Source of the DNA: Camarhynchus parvulus
Lineage: Eukaryota > Chordata > Aves > Passeriformes > Thraupidae
Reading direction: 5' to 3'
Assembly (NCBI RefSeq): GCF_901933205.1
Contig: NC_044572.1
Span: forward strand, 63,584,965-63,648,964
DNA: 64,000 bases
The notes beneath the pieces were generated by a model. The model saw nothing but the letters and a program-made list of their open reading frames with translations. It did no database searches and was not told the origin of the DNA. Every line of letters begins with the position of its first letter. The first letter of the stretch is position 1. The position numbers were made by a program, and so were the translations under genes. Below are positions 11,701 to 24,110 of the stretch, in pieces.

Positions 11701-14700
11701 TTGAAAAATATAACAAATGTACCAATTCATCTAGCAATGCCTAATAGCATGGTAGAATTGGAAAAAAGCTAAGAATTCAAAGCCTTTTACAGAATGGAGG
11801 AGAATCTGAAATTCAGTCTGTGATGAGATCCTGACTTGGACAAAGCTTTGAGGTTGATGTATGTATGTTTTCTCCTGAAGAAAGATCCCTAACAAAGCCA
11901 AAACAAATTTCAACTGGGGAAAAAAAGAAAAAAAATGGTATATTTTTTGAAATGACAAATTATAAAAGTTTTTTTAAACAAAGAAAACTTACAGCAACTT
12001 ATTTATCTCTCCATAGCCAGTCCATTGTGCACATACAGGCAGGTCCTTGTTTACACTTAATGCTGGGACTTGCACTTTTCCAGACCTAGGATTTCATGAT
12101 GGGAGCTCAGAGTACAGTATCCCTAGAGGACACTGCTAAGTTTCCTACTTGCCTGAATCAGTATCACGCAGTTAGGGTCAAACAAAACATGCCCATGTGC
12201 TGTTGCTGCAGGAATGGATGTGTATTCCCTTGCAATTGGTCATAAAAGAACTTGCTTTCCTATTACAGAGCCTCCTATCCAGAAATAGGAAGTGGTTTCT
12301 TGCTGTAACCACTGATTCCCTCTGAAACATCAGCTGGGTCAAAAGGGAAGTCTTTAAGGATAGTAATAAAAAAGCCTCTCTCCCTCATCTTTTTTTTAAT
12401 AACTGTACCATAATTTTCATCTAAGGAGAGGAAATTACCTTTATTCCTCCATACTCATTACAGTAAGTTCATGACCATATGTGCAATGTATCTTTGGTTC
12501 TTCCATCATACAGTTTACAGAAATAAAAAGAAAACTCATCTTCACAAAAAGGCAGAAATAGCAGTAAGATAACAGAGATGCTCCTCTACGAGCATTAGTT
12601 TGGGGTCGCCTTCTCACCACTATGAAGGGAATTGTCACTGAACTTACAGAAAGAATTAGTCCACACAGCTAATGTACTATCAGTTTCCATCTGAGCACCA
12701 TGAACAGTAACTTTTTTATGTAGACAACCCCAATGCAAAGAAAATTCTCTGATCATCTCTTGAACAACTAGAAAAATTGAGTTTATTTACCCAGCTAAGA
12801 AGCCACTGGCTCTACTGAAGTCAAAGCTGAGATATATCTCTTTGTGCTGAGAGGGCTGGGGGCCTTTTCTCTGTGTGACTCTAGAAAACAGATTAATGCT
12901 ACTTATTGGTATCCCAGTGCTTTTAATGGGTTTCATCAACTGATGTTTATGCATTGCTTTGAGGATGTAAATATTCTTATGAAAGCTTATATCCATATCT
13001 TTTGGCAGACTATTTTCAGCACTGAGATCACTTCAAAATAGCTATATGACATTCAATGCAACAAGGCTAAAGAAAAGTCAATGTGATTATCTGCTGAGTG
13101 TACATGTAAGGAGAGTAAGTGGTTTAGATGTAGGTATTTGTGAGACAGATCCCTGTTTTCTGCTAAGAATTACAACAATGTTTTGGCAAAATATGGAGAT
13201 TTGCCAGAAAGGACAGCAGCAATATGTATTGTTTGGCATTTTTATAATTTGTCTCCCACCCCCAAAACATGCTTGCCTTGACTGACTAACCTCTAATCTG
13301 CATTTATATTGTTGTATCTTTATCTATTATGCATTACATGCACACAAAGCCAAGTCTCTGATCACACAGAGATGCTATTTAGAGTACACAAAACTTCCCT
13401 GGAGGGTTTCCATTTAGAGAAAGAAGCAGATTAACATAAGTCTCATGCAATGGTAAAAATACAAAAGGCTCAGCTATTTCCACTGCAGAGTATCAATGTC
13501 ATTCATGTGTCCCTATTTTAATATATTCAAGTACAGCAGCAGTCCTCCATGAAGAACTGGGAACAGGTTTCCAAGAACATCAGGTAGGAAATAGCTTTTG
13601 TTCCCTCTCCTGCTGTTGTCCAATTTATACTTCAGGAAAGAACTTCAGACCAAAATTTACCATGGTCTGTTATTCAACTCACCTGCAGTTACTACAATTA
13701 GTGACTTCAGAAGGTTACATGCTGCCTTTCATTTTCAGCATGCTTGGTCTGCACAGAGGGATAAAAAGGGGGCAATGTAATCAAACAATACCATAATAAT
13801 TGTACAGAGCAAAACAAAGGGGAGAAACGCTATTAAAGAGAAAAAATGTAAAAACTCATTTTTTCTATGTAAACTCATGCTGTTTACCACTGTCCCTCAC
13901 AACAGAACAGCAAATCATAACTAAACACAGGTAACAGAGTCATGCTGAAGCACTTGGATTTTGGCAAGGGACGAGCAGCAGAAGGGAAATGTGTGTGGGT
14001 GAGAGTTTCTGAATGCTGCTGGGTCTTATCCTTTGACACTTAATGTTGGGTCATTTGTGGGAACACACTTGGACATTGGGTTCTCCCTGCAGACTAGATG
14101 GGAGTCACTCCAAGGGGAGCTTGTTCCAGTAAGGGCAACACTTAGATTAAGGACATCTGTATATAGCCAGCTGGAAGCCCAACTCTTGAGAGTGCAGGGT
14201 TGAAATTCATTCCTCTGGGACTCCATTAGTACCCCTGGCACAACACCAAAGATATTTCTTGTGGAGGAAAAAAAAAAAGAGTTAACTAGTTTGCCTTAAT
14301 AGTCTTAAAAGATATACCACACTAGCCTTCTCTTTTGCATTTTCATTGGGTGCTGCTTGCTTTTCTTCAAGGAGGTTGCATTCACTTAGACATGAAGTGT
14401 CAAACTGATCATCTCCTATAACAGATTCACAAGATTATGAGTAAATAAGCATATTCATTGATCTCTATTGGTCAGATTCTTACCAAAAGAGGTTACCAGG
14501 CATGCCTCATTCAGGTGCTGACATGAAAACAAGTTTGTTAGTCCAACTGGCTAGAATAGAATCTCTGCCTCACAATAATTTCCAAGTTGACACCATCTTT
14601 GCTAGCAATTCCACTGGAGGTTCAAAGGCTGATGACACCAGACTAGGAGTGTTCAGATAGCACAAAACTGGGCCAATATAAATTTGCAGATTGGATGAGC

Positions 14701-17700
14701 TAAAGTAAACAAACAACTGAATGTTCTTCTCACCCCTCTAGCTGATTCCTTTCCAGTTAAAGCAAAGCATTTATGTCCACATAAAAAGCCAGGAGAACCA
14801 AAGTGTTCAGTTAAAGGTCCTGTGCCCATATATTTATAAAAGAGCAAGTGGTTTATGTGTTTTTCTCAACACTGGCAATGGGAGGGAGCAACCTGAAGCC
14901 TTATTTCTCCCAGCCCTGTTGAAACATCTTGTACTTTACTGAGCTAATGGGTATAAATAAGCAAGTAAGAGAAGAGTGGTCTGTGCAAAAGGAGTTTTTC
15001 TCTTCTGCTGTATCACCAGCCTTGTCCCAATAAGGTCCAAGTCCCCTAAGTCACAAGAGTACATTGTGTCATCTCAGTTTGTGTGGACAGTGCAGCTATA
15101 ATAATTGATCTGTAACATGAACATGTGCCAAAGGATAAGGGTATGTTCTTACATATAGACAAATAGGAAAGGGAAAAAATGTATTTTGGGAGGTTAAAGG
15201 GCAGTGCTGAGTGTTACAATCATATATCCTATGACTGGCCATCAGCAACACAGAAAATTAGATTCGTTGTAATGTAGAGTGACACTGGCTCCTAGTGCTT
15301 TGCAAACAAAAAAGGCTTGTGACTCTCTTCAGCACAATGGTTCACCCTCTGCAATAAAACAGGGACTACTTCTTTCCCTCAAGGCCCAAAATTTAATTGA
15401 TGCTTAACTTCTGGCTGCCAGCTACTCCTCACAATATCATCCACATCAAAACCCAGGTGCCTTTGCTTCTCTCTAGTCACCCTACCTTCCATCAGGAGGA
15501 AAGGACACGTTAGGACACCTGCTAGGGCTACAGTCCTGTGGTATGCTGGAAAGGCAGCCTGTTGCTCGCACATTTCTTGGCTTCTCCATGGCCTGGAAGG
15601 AAAGGCAGGGCAGGATGCTCTGACCTATGAAGAGTAACTCCCATTTGGTCTTTGCCTCTATTCCAGCTGACTGGAAGGATATCTGGATCTTGGATCCTTA
15701 TCCCTGACTGCAGAGAGTTGCAGGTGATGAGCAGCTTGCTGTTTGCAGCCCTGCCAAAGGAGCTATACAGCTGCAGGAAACAGTGACACGCCTTTTGAAA
15801 TGGCCCGGTGCAAGTAAGGTCCTGAGACTTTCTTTAATGTACATAGCTGTTGATATTTTTTAGATGTTTAAATTAGCATCATACAGCAGCAGGCATGAAC
15901 CCAGCCTCTTCTAGTTTTGCTGGTATCTGCTTGTACTTCTGCTAAGAGATTCACCCAGTAACAGAGCCACAAAGCAGGACACAGTCATCACACATACATG
16001 AAGACCTTAATCCCCATCAGGCCCTGGCTGCATCCCTCTGTGTTGATACCTTGCACACTATCATGTCTTTCTGGAACGTCACCTTGGTGGTGTGGCTTGG
16101 AGATGCTGGGCCTGATCAGATATTTTTGGAGGTATTTTTTTAATGGGGAAGTAGAAACTTGATGTAAGGTGGGGAGTGTGCTGGTACAGCAGCACCAGAA
16201 AAGTGTACTTTGGAGAGGCTCCCTTCCATCTCCAGAGATTTTCTAGACTATCACAGGCACTGGTATGAGGTAGCCAAAATGAGAGGCTGCCAATAACCTG
16301 TATTTGTGCTAAAGAACAAGTGGCAGGACAGTTTATCATAAAATCTACAAACAATTTCTCCATTTCCTTCTCCCCATTTTCCTTCATTCTCATCCTCTTC
16401 GCACCCCTGTGAAAAGGAGGGTTTCCCAACATTTCAGACATACAAATCACAAAAGATTACTCATGAATCACATAATTCCTCTTAGTTCCTGGAAACTAGG
16501 TATAGTTGGGAAGAAAACCCTGACATTTGGATTTCAGATGTCATATCTTGAATATACCAGAATTTTTCTCTCTTCTTTTTTAAAAAACCAAGAGACAGAA
16601 CAAATGTTAGAGATCCAATTCTCTGCTGCGCAGCTGTATAAAAAGGGGCTAATACGTTACTGGCTTAGAATAGTCAGTATGAAACGATGGAAAAGGAAAC
16701 ACCTGGTACCTAATGAGATGTTACAAGCTTCTATTTGCAATGAAAGTACACAAATGTAAGAGGAAAATGGACTCATGCAGCCTAAAGCCAGGAAAATCCA
16801 ACGAGCGAGGATTGATCTTTGGGCCTTCAACATCAATAGGACTATTCATGCACTTAAATACACATGTGTATTTTAGCACCTGGCTGAATTAAAGCCTCAG
16901 ATAGCAAATCAGGAGATGGCTGCTTGTTTTCAGCCTGCAGAAAAGCCAACCCTTTTTGAGAACTGCACCAATTACCCTAGTTTATAATCTCCTTAATATC
17001 ACAAGTTCCACAAAGATACATTTTGTTCCCTGGAGCTCCTCGGAAATCAGCTAAACATATGGACTGCTTGCTTACACCTACTACAGAAGGCTGAGTATTG
17101 AGGATTTATATATTTTAGTCTATGTGGTGTAAATATGTATAAATTTATATTGTGTTAATTTATGGCATACACTACAGAAGGTTTTGCGTGAGCTACATTG
17201 CATTCCTTCCCACGTTTCTGCTGAAATATTCATCTTCGGGTCTTTTTCTCCATGTTTTCCTTAGTCTCGCCACAGATGTTTGGGCAGCTTGTGTTAGAAG
17301 GGAGTGTGCCTTAGAAGTACATTTGGGAATTTAGGTGATGAGAATACCAAACTCAAGTGTGTGGCTACAGCCTGATGGGGTTAAGAGGCCTGATGAACAC
17401 TCATCAGTGTCTCAGACCTGCCTTCTGATACGCAGGCAGGCATCGGAACACAGCCTGTGAATTAGCAGCACCAAGGCAGACACCCAGCGCACAGAGAACT
17501 TCTGTCTCCAGGACTGCCAAACAAGTGCCTGACAAACATTGCGTTCACACACAAAACACGGATACATAAAGCTGCCGTGCCAAAGGAAGGACTGATTCAC
17601 GCAAGAACAGGCACCTGTGTATCAACAAACTGCACTCAGCATCAGCACCAGCAGTTCCTCCCATCTGCCTGCACACAGCTCTCCAGAATGAAAATGTATT

Positions 17701-18781
17701 CATGTGTCCCAATCGCTCTGAAATCTATAGGACTCTTGCTGTTGGATCAACAAGAGCAAGGTCAAGCCATTGGGCTGAAACACAGCCCTTATCTCCCCCT
17801 GAGCCCTTATCGCAATTCTATCAACACAGTCTTTGTGTACAAGGACTGGCAGCAGCCCAGAAGTCCCGGTGCCAAAATGCGGCACCATTAAGAGCCTGCT
17901 GCCTGTCCTAATATCCAGCAAGAGATATGAATTCATACAGAAAACTTAATTAAAGCATGACATAATCAACAAAAGTGGGGTCCAACACACTATTTGCTTA
18001 GCATTCCAGTTGTGCATCAACACACTGCATTTGACTTACTGGAATATGAAAATGCACAACTACATAAATAGTACCAGAGGGAGTTACCTGAATAAATACA
18101 TCATACATAGCCAAATAAATCTTTCAGCTCTTACAGAGTCCCAAATGCAACACTTACTACTAACTCACAGAGAGGAATGAGTAAGAGGATGTATCTGCAA
18201 ATATTTTCTCAGACATAGTTGTGAACTACTTTGAATTTTGACCCTTCTCCCCAAATTCACTGTCCAAAAGCATTTCTATGTTCTGTGTTTATGGCAAGGT
18301 ACTAACAGATCTGAGTCCAACGTCCAATGCTGCTTCAGATCTCTGGCTAATTCTGAGGAAGTTAATTTCTCCTTTGAGGTCCTCTGGGAAAGACGCAGTT
18401 ACAGACATTTTTCTCCAGTCCTCTTTGCTTTTCTTGTCCATCTAGGATCAGGACAGGTTTAAGAAGGTATTCTGATTGCTAAAGCTGCAACCAGTGCTCT
18501 TGCCAATCCCATCAGTCACCTCATTTTGCCCTTGAGAACAACAGCAAGCATATCCTATCCCCAAGTGTCTGCAGATCCTCCCCAGATCTGGCCCTGTGCT
18601 CTGGCATGGTGAGTGCCATCAACATGTACATTACTTAATACAGGGCTGCTGGTATTTCACAGGGTGATGGTAGAAGAATAAAAGATACAGTAATAAAGAT
18701 TTCAGTAGAGTTTAATTTAATTTTTCAGGATAGCTTTTCCATTACTACTACTACAGCTACACTGCGCAATAGCAGAAGAAC

Positions 18782-18806
18782 CAAAAATGCTGAAAAAGCA
18801 TTTTTG
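18782..18806. repeat. Short perfect hairpin with GAAAA loop
   Basis: CAAAAATGCT (18782-18791) pairs exactly with AGCATTTTTG (18797-18806) across a 5-nt GAAAA loop. The arms are short and AT-rich, so chance occurrence is quite possible. Confidence 0.6.
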
Positions 18807-21800
18807 CATAGAGTGGGTGAATAATTCTAATTTAGCAGGCAAAATTAACAGCAATTCAATGAGGGTACAGATTACATTACCCTGTTGTGTTGTTGTATGA
18901 AGGTTTAAAGAGACCATACATTTTGCTGGTTTTATTTTATAAACAGGCCAACTAAAACCTCACATGTAAAGTAATCCACAACGAAAACCACAACCCTCAA
19001 ACTACTGCCACACTTCTACCTCACCCTTGTTTGCCCAACTCTTTCCCAACCTATTATCCTGCCCTTCTTGTCTCTCATGCTGAAAGGATCTCACAGTGGA
19101 GTCTAAAGTTTCTGAATTCAGGGAAAAGTCATCAGGGCTGAGCATGGACATAAGTGCTCCCTGGTCCCACTACATGCTCTTGCCTAACTGATTCTAACTC
19201 TCTCCAGCACCAAAGAGCTACACAGCACTGGGAAGATGCTGTTTGGCATTTTTTCCTAGAGCAAAAGAGCCACATTCTAAGCTAGGGTCCTGAAACAGTC
19301 CTCAGAGATAAAATAGACAGTAAGACAGTTTGGAGCTCTCATATGGCTGATCTGATTCTTCTACTTTCCTCCCCCTTTCGTCATTCTCCTAGGATTTAAA
19401 TACTGACTGAAAGATTAAAAACAACAGAAGTTAATAATCATCCTATCATGCATTAGAAAAAACAGAACACACTCAATGAGTGTTGATGGCTTCAATACTT
19501 CAGTAGGCTGAAATATATTCAGAGAGTGTTTCAGTGAATTTAGGTATATGGGAAAAATTGTTAAGAAAAAAACCCAAAACAATAAAATTCAAAAAAGCAA
19601 AATCTGATCTTGGATAATTAACAGTAGAAACAGGGCTAAATTGAAATAAATTATTCAGTGCAAGTACTTCAAACAGCTCTTAAGAATAACACATGGATTC
19701 ATGGCACTCTTTAGGGGACTTTGTGCCTATAAACTAATTAATAGATCTGACTTCTCCATATGTAGTTTTTCCATCTGTAACAGATAAAGTATGGATAGGT
19801 TTCTCCATGTAACAGGAAAAATTAAAACTGAAGTTATTTTTGTAAGTTGTAGAATATTCTCTAACTTATTCAGAACGCAAATGTGTGAAATACCATGACA
19901 GAATGGAAATTGATTTTGTAAAATGTGAGAGTGAACGACCGCGCTCTGAAACATGTGGTGCAAAGTCAGAGACAGGGTGCTCGGCTTCCTTCCCCTCCAA
20001 CCACCGCCCAGGCGTGTTGCAACCCAAATAGCAGAGCAAAGGCAGAGGGGCACCTAATAACCTGCACCTTGCTACAGCCAGTGAGCCAGACAGCCACAGC
20101 AGAAGCATTTCCATCCCAAAGCTGAAAGGCTCCACGTTTTTGCCATCCCAGTGCATTGTAGAGTTTTGCCTAAGCCTTCGCAAGCCCTTGGACCCTTTGG
20201 TTCAATCAACACAGGAGCTGCTCCAGTTACTCCTTGTAACAGCTTCCATGCTGTGCATGTAGGAAAATGCTGTACAGCTTCCTAAGGCAAGCAGAGCTGG
20301 CATGCAGGAGCTTGTCCAGACTTTTCAACTGGTTAGAAATCTGTCTGCAGCCATTCCATCCAGCCCAGGATGTGAACATGGCTAGAACTTGGCTGAGAAA
20401 TAGCTCACTTCTGTTTTTGCAGATACCTCGCATTTCACAGGATTAACCTTGACACTTGGGTTTCAGAGGCAGCTTCCAAGGTTTTAGCCAAACTAATGTA
20501 CATCTGTCAGGGTCACCCATGTACATTAACTGAATCCCATCTGTGAGGACAGACAATCATTCCCATGCTTTCCTCTCCCTGCCTGGAGGGCTGGCCAGTG
20601 TGGGAAGTTGCCATTCCCACACATATTATCATACCTATTTATTTGAAAAGGTTACTTAAAATTGAGTGTATTAGCAGAAAGTGTCACAGTCTTACATTTC
20701 AAGATTTCAAAAGCAAGAATCGTTGTACAGCCAAGTCAACATCAACATTCATAAAACCCCCAAACCGATTCAGAGGTTCATAAACATGGGCAGTTGTTTT
20801 ATCTGCCATCTTTTCTCCCAACATGTCTCATGATTCCCATCAACAAGCTGTCCAACAGTGATGCCATGCCCAGCCACTATCTGTGCCAAGAATTAACATC
20901 TCTTAGTCACCTCCCCTCTTCTTATCCCACATCCATCTCCAGCCCATACCTCATCAACCAGCAGCCCAAACATCTGTCCACATTCACAAGAAACAGCCTC
21001 TTATCCAGCCTAATTCCCACAGCTCAATGCCCAGCCATGTTCCTGCCCTAGTCTCTAAATGCAACATTTGCTTGAGTGTGTTGACATCAGATCTCATTAT
21101 TGATTTTAAGGAGAGCATCAAGAAGAGTTTCCTCTACTTCATCTTCTCTTGATGAATACAGACAACAAGCCCTGACATTTACCTTTAATTATCGTGAATA
21201 ATTGCAAACTTTTGGAGAAAACTTGGAGTTTCATCGAATATGAAGTTAGGCCTAAACCCAAACTAAATACTCCTTAACATTTTTGGAGGCTCTACTCAGA
21301 TGCGGGGGTTTGGTTTCACTGCTCCTGTAAACTGATTCTGCACTCAAGAGTGCTAAGACATGTTTTCCTTTTTATTCTAGCATTTTTTCCCCAGATTTCA
21401 CTCCTTACAGAGCACTCTCTGCAGAATTGCCTTGTTGTCTCATTTGGGGCAATCAGAAATACAAAAAAACAATACACATGTACTTTTTTCTCTTTTTTGT
21501 GTTGGGGTTTGATTGTGGTCTGCTGTTTAGGTTTTGGAGTTTTTTTGCAAACCAATGTGTCTTTTTAACAGCTGGCATTCATATGTTTCTGTCCTTTCTT
21601 TGTAGTTAAGTGCATCTTCCCTTTGTCATTTTTAACGTTCTTTTCCCTTTAGCAAGCTAAGAAAAGAGTCTTACATGCAAAAGATCCAAATTTGTGATAG
21701 AAAAAGAAGACTATGAGAACATTTCAAAATGAAAAGCAAAGCAGCAAAAGAGCCTATTGTCTCTACCATCAGTCCCTGGCCCTTCAACAGGGTGCTCCAT

Positions 21801-22980
21801 ATGCAGAGTTGTCATGGTCTTTCACACTAACTGTATATTACAAGAATAAATTCATTTGGCAATTAATAAATCCCTCCATTGTTTCATTTACCTTTCTGCT
21901 TAAGGAAACAGAAGTTTCCTTGGCAGTCTCTCTGATCTGTATTTAGTACACCAGTTACAGAAGAAGACTGAACAAAGCTGGTTGTGTGTGACTGCTCCTC
22001 CAGGTGCTGGCTCTCCCATGGCTAAGGTGAGGACAAATGGGAGCAAACAGGAATCCTGTCTCCTTAGCACTCATCCTGTGTAGGCTGCTCTTATCATGGA
22101 GTCACTGTGCATCAGAGTGAAAGCTGCTCAACAAAACCACCAGCTTCTCCCAACACCACAGGGATATCTCCACTCACAGCTGTGCAGTTAGTAAACACCT
22201 GCTTTGATATCACACACTTTGTTGTTTGTAAATACGCAGCCAGTTTGGTTGGAATGCAAACAAAGCCAGCCCAAGACCCTGTTTCCTACCTCAGCCTCTA
22301 CTCACTGGCCATGCCGGGGGTTGGGGGAAAAAGGAAAACTAAAAGAAAACCTATTCTCTCAGAGGACTGGGCTTGTTTCCTATGCAGTAGTTTCATAGAG
22401 GTGAATCTTTCACTAACCTGGTTGGCTGACACAAATTGTACTGGGAACAACAGGAGGCTTGTCAGACGGTTCCAGCATACAAATGAACATAACAGACAGG
22501 TAGCAATAAACTCACCTAAAGATAAAATAATGATCTTCAGTCATTGAGAAAGATGATAACTTAACCACAGGATGTATAGCAATTAGCTTCCTCAGCAGCC
22601 TACAGAAGCAATATATACAAATTACAATATAATCTTCTGCAATTTGAAACCATTTAGGATCTTTAGCATCGTATACTTGGATCAATTTAAATCTTTAAGT
22701 TGCTATCATCTTTCCTTCTTACTCAGAGATAAATATCTCCTTATTTTCTAGCGAAATACAGTAGATGTTGTTTTTATGTGGCCTAACTGTATTCATTTCT
22801 TCCTTCAAGTTAGCTGGTTGAACTGTTATGAGCTCCCCAGGACTGTGGTTGCAAAGCACAAGGAGCACTGGCCACGGCAATACCTGTGTTGGATTGCCCC
22901 CAGTGGCAAAGAACTGTAAAAGACTTTGGCAAAGACAAATGAAAATTTCTGATTGAGAAATAGGTCTGCTGGTGGGAGGA

Positions 22981-23010
22981 AAATAAATACATAAATAAAT
23001 ACATAAATAA
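22981..23010. repeat. ATAAATAC tandem repeat
   Basis: About two and a half copies of a 12-bp unit (AAATAAATACAT). It is a simple AT-rich minisatellite and gives a spurious Leu/Phe/Met/Tyr repeat when read on the minus strand. Confidence 0.75.
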
Positions 23011-24062
23011 CTCTCTACATGTGGAAATCTTTAAGCTATCATCCATTTCTAGGAAACTGGAATGGCAGGAGCGTGCCTCCTACTCTTAAAGACATCTGCA
23101 CTGTGGGGATACAAGCAAACTACTGCAGCACAAGCAAGGTTTTGGCAAATTGAAGCTTGTCAGAATCACACTGAGCTTCCTGTTGGTCTGGGTCTACTTA
23201 TACTTTCATTACAATTATGTGTTTCTTTCTGCTATTCCCCTCTGGACATATAATACTTAAAAACTAGCACAAGAACTTGATTCTCTGCAGTGTACAAAGT
23301 AGCCAAAGTATTTCTTTCTATGGTCTTCTTCTTCCTCCTGCCTTGTTTTTGACTTAGCATCTGGCAAATCTGGAAAAACCCTGGGACATAAAAATTCCCT
23401 TAACTGTGAGTAAGCCCTCATTATTATGTCTTTCGTTACAAAATGGCCTGTCTGATTAATGCCTGTTTGCATGGAAAATTCTCTCCTCTCCTTTGCTCTC
23501 TCCTGCAATTGCTTTGCATTTTAGTGTCTTCTTTGGCAAGGGAGAAAAGCTAGATGCTGGGTTAAATCATGGCCCCTTTCTGAGATCTGTGGGACTTTTG
23601 GTGTTAATTTCCATGGCACCAGGATTTCACCCTTTTTCTTAACAAGTACAGCCTCCAACAGTTACCTACCACATCACTTAAAGTCTCTGGAGCAAATTAC
23701 CTGGCCTAAAGTTGCCATTTAAAATACCAGAAATGTTTAATTCATTAGGTTTTCTCCAGTCTATTCAGCCTTGTTCAGATGAATCCAGTAAGCTGTGTTC
23801 CTTCATGCTCTCTTGCCTTTTAAGTGACAGAAACTTTGCAGACTGAGAACTTAGCCCAAACAAGTCTAAAAATCCTTCACAACTGAAATCTGAAGCTGAT
23901 ATTTGCATATATGATGATTTTAGAGGGACTGAATCTTTGCCATTGAAAAACGTCTATTTAAAATCTAGGCCAAGAGAACATCACTTTTTTACAAGTCAGT
24001 CTTACTTAAGTTTATGGCAACCAGCAACAGACCTGCAAACATTTATGTATTTGGCAATTACA

Positions 24063-24110
24063 GTTTAGTTCCATTGGCTGAGTCTGGACACTCAGCCAAT
24101 GGAATTAAAC
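24063..24110. repeat. Long near-perfect hairpin: 21-bp arms, 6-nt loop
   Basis: Positions 24063-24083 pair with 24090-24110 in reverse complement at 20 of 21 positions. The single exception (24068 with 24105) is a G-T pair that would still wobble in RNA. The loop is CTGGAC (24084-24089). Both arms contain the inverted CCAAT pentamer context (CCATTGG / CCAATGG). A GATTCTATGAT stretch at 24125-24135 resembles the CR1 3' terminal repeat. This could be a fold-back element or a structured RNA. At 48 nt it is short for a typical animal pre-miRNA. Confidence 0.7.

Larger units (their letters stand above)
8796..24062. other. Noncoding sequence, no gene seen
   Basis: About 15 kb of AT-rich sequence. 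The longest frames (16079-16450 -, 16409-16759 +, 22107-22547 +) are 116-146 residues and have no recognisable fold, membrane pattern or family motif. No transposable element end could be identified by eye. Small features inside are listed separately (hairpin at 18782, ATAAATAC repeat at 22981). Confidence 0.6.

Noticed and set aside
22107..22547. 146-residue plus-strand ORF
   Set aside because: No recognisable family, no promoter or splice signals of note. A frame of this length is expected by chance in 64 kb.
24063..24110. MicroRNA precursor
   Set aside because: The stem is almost perfectly paired and only 48 nt long with a 6-nt loop. Typical animal precursors are longer with bulges. Left as a hairpin of unknown nature.
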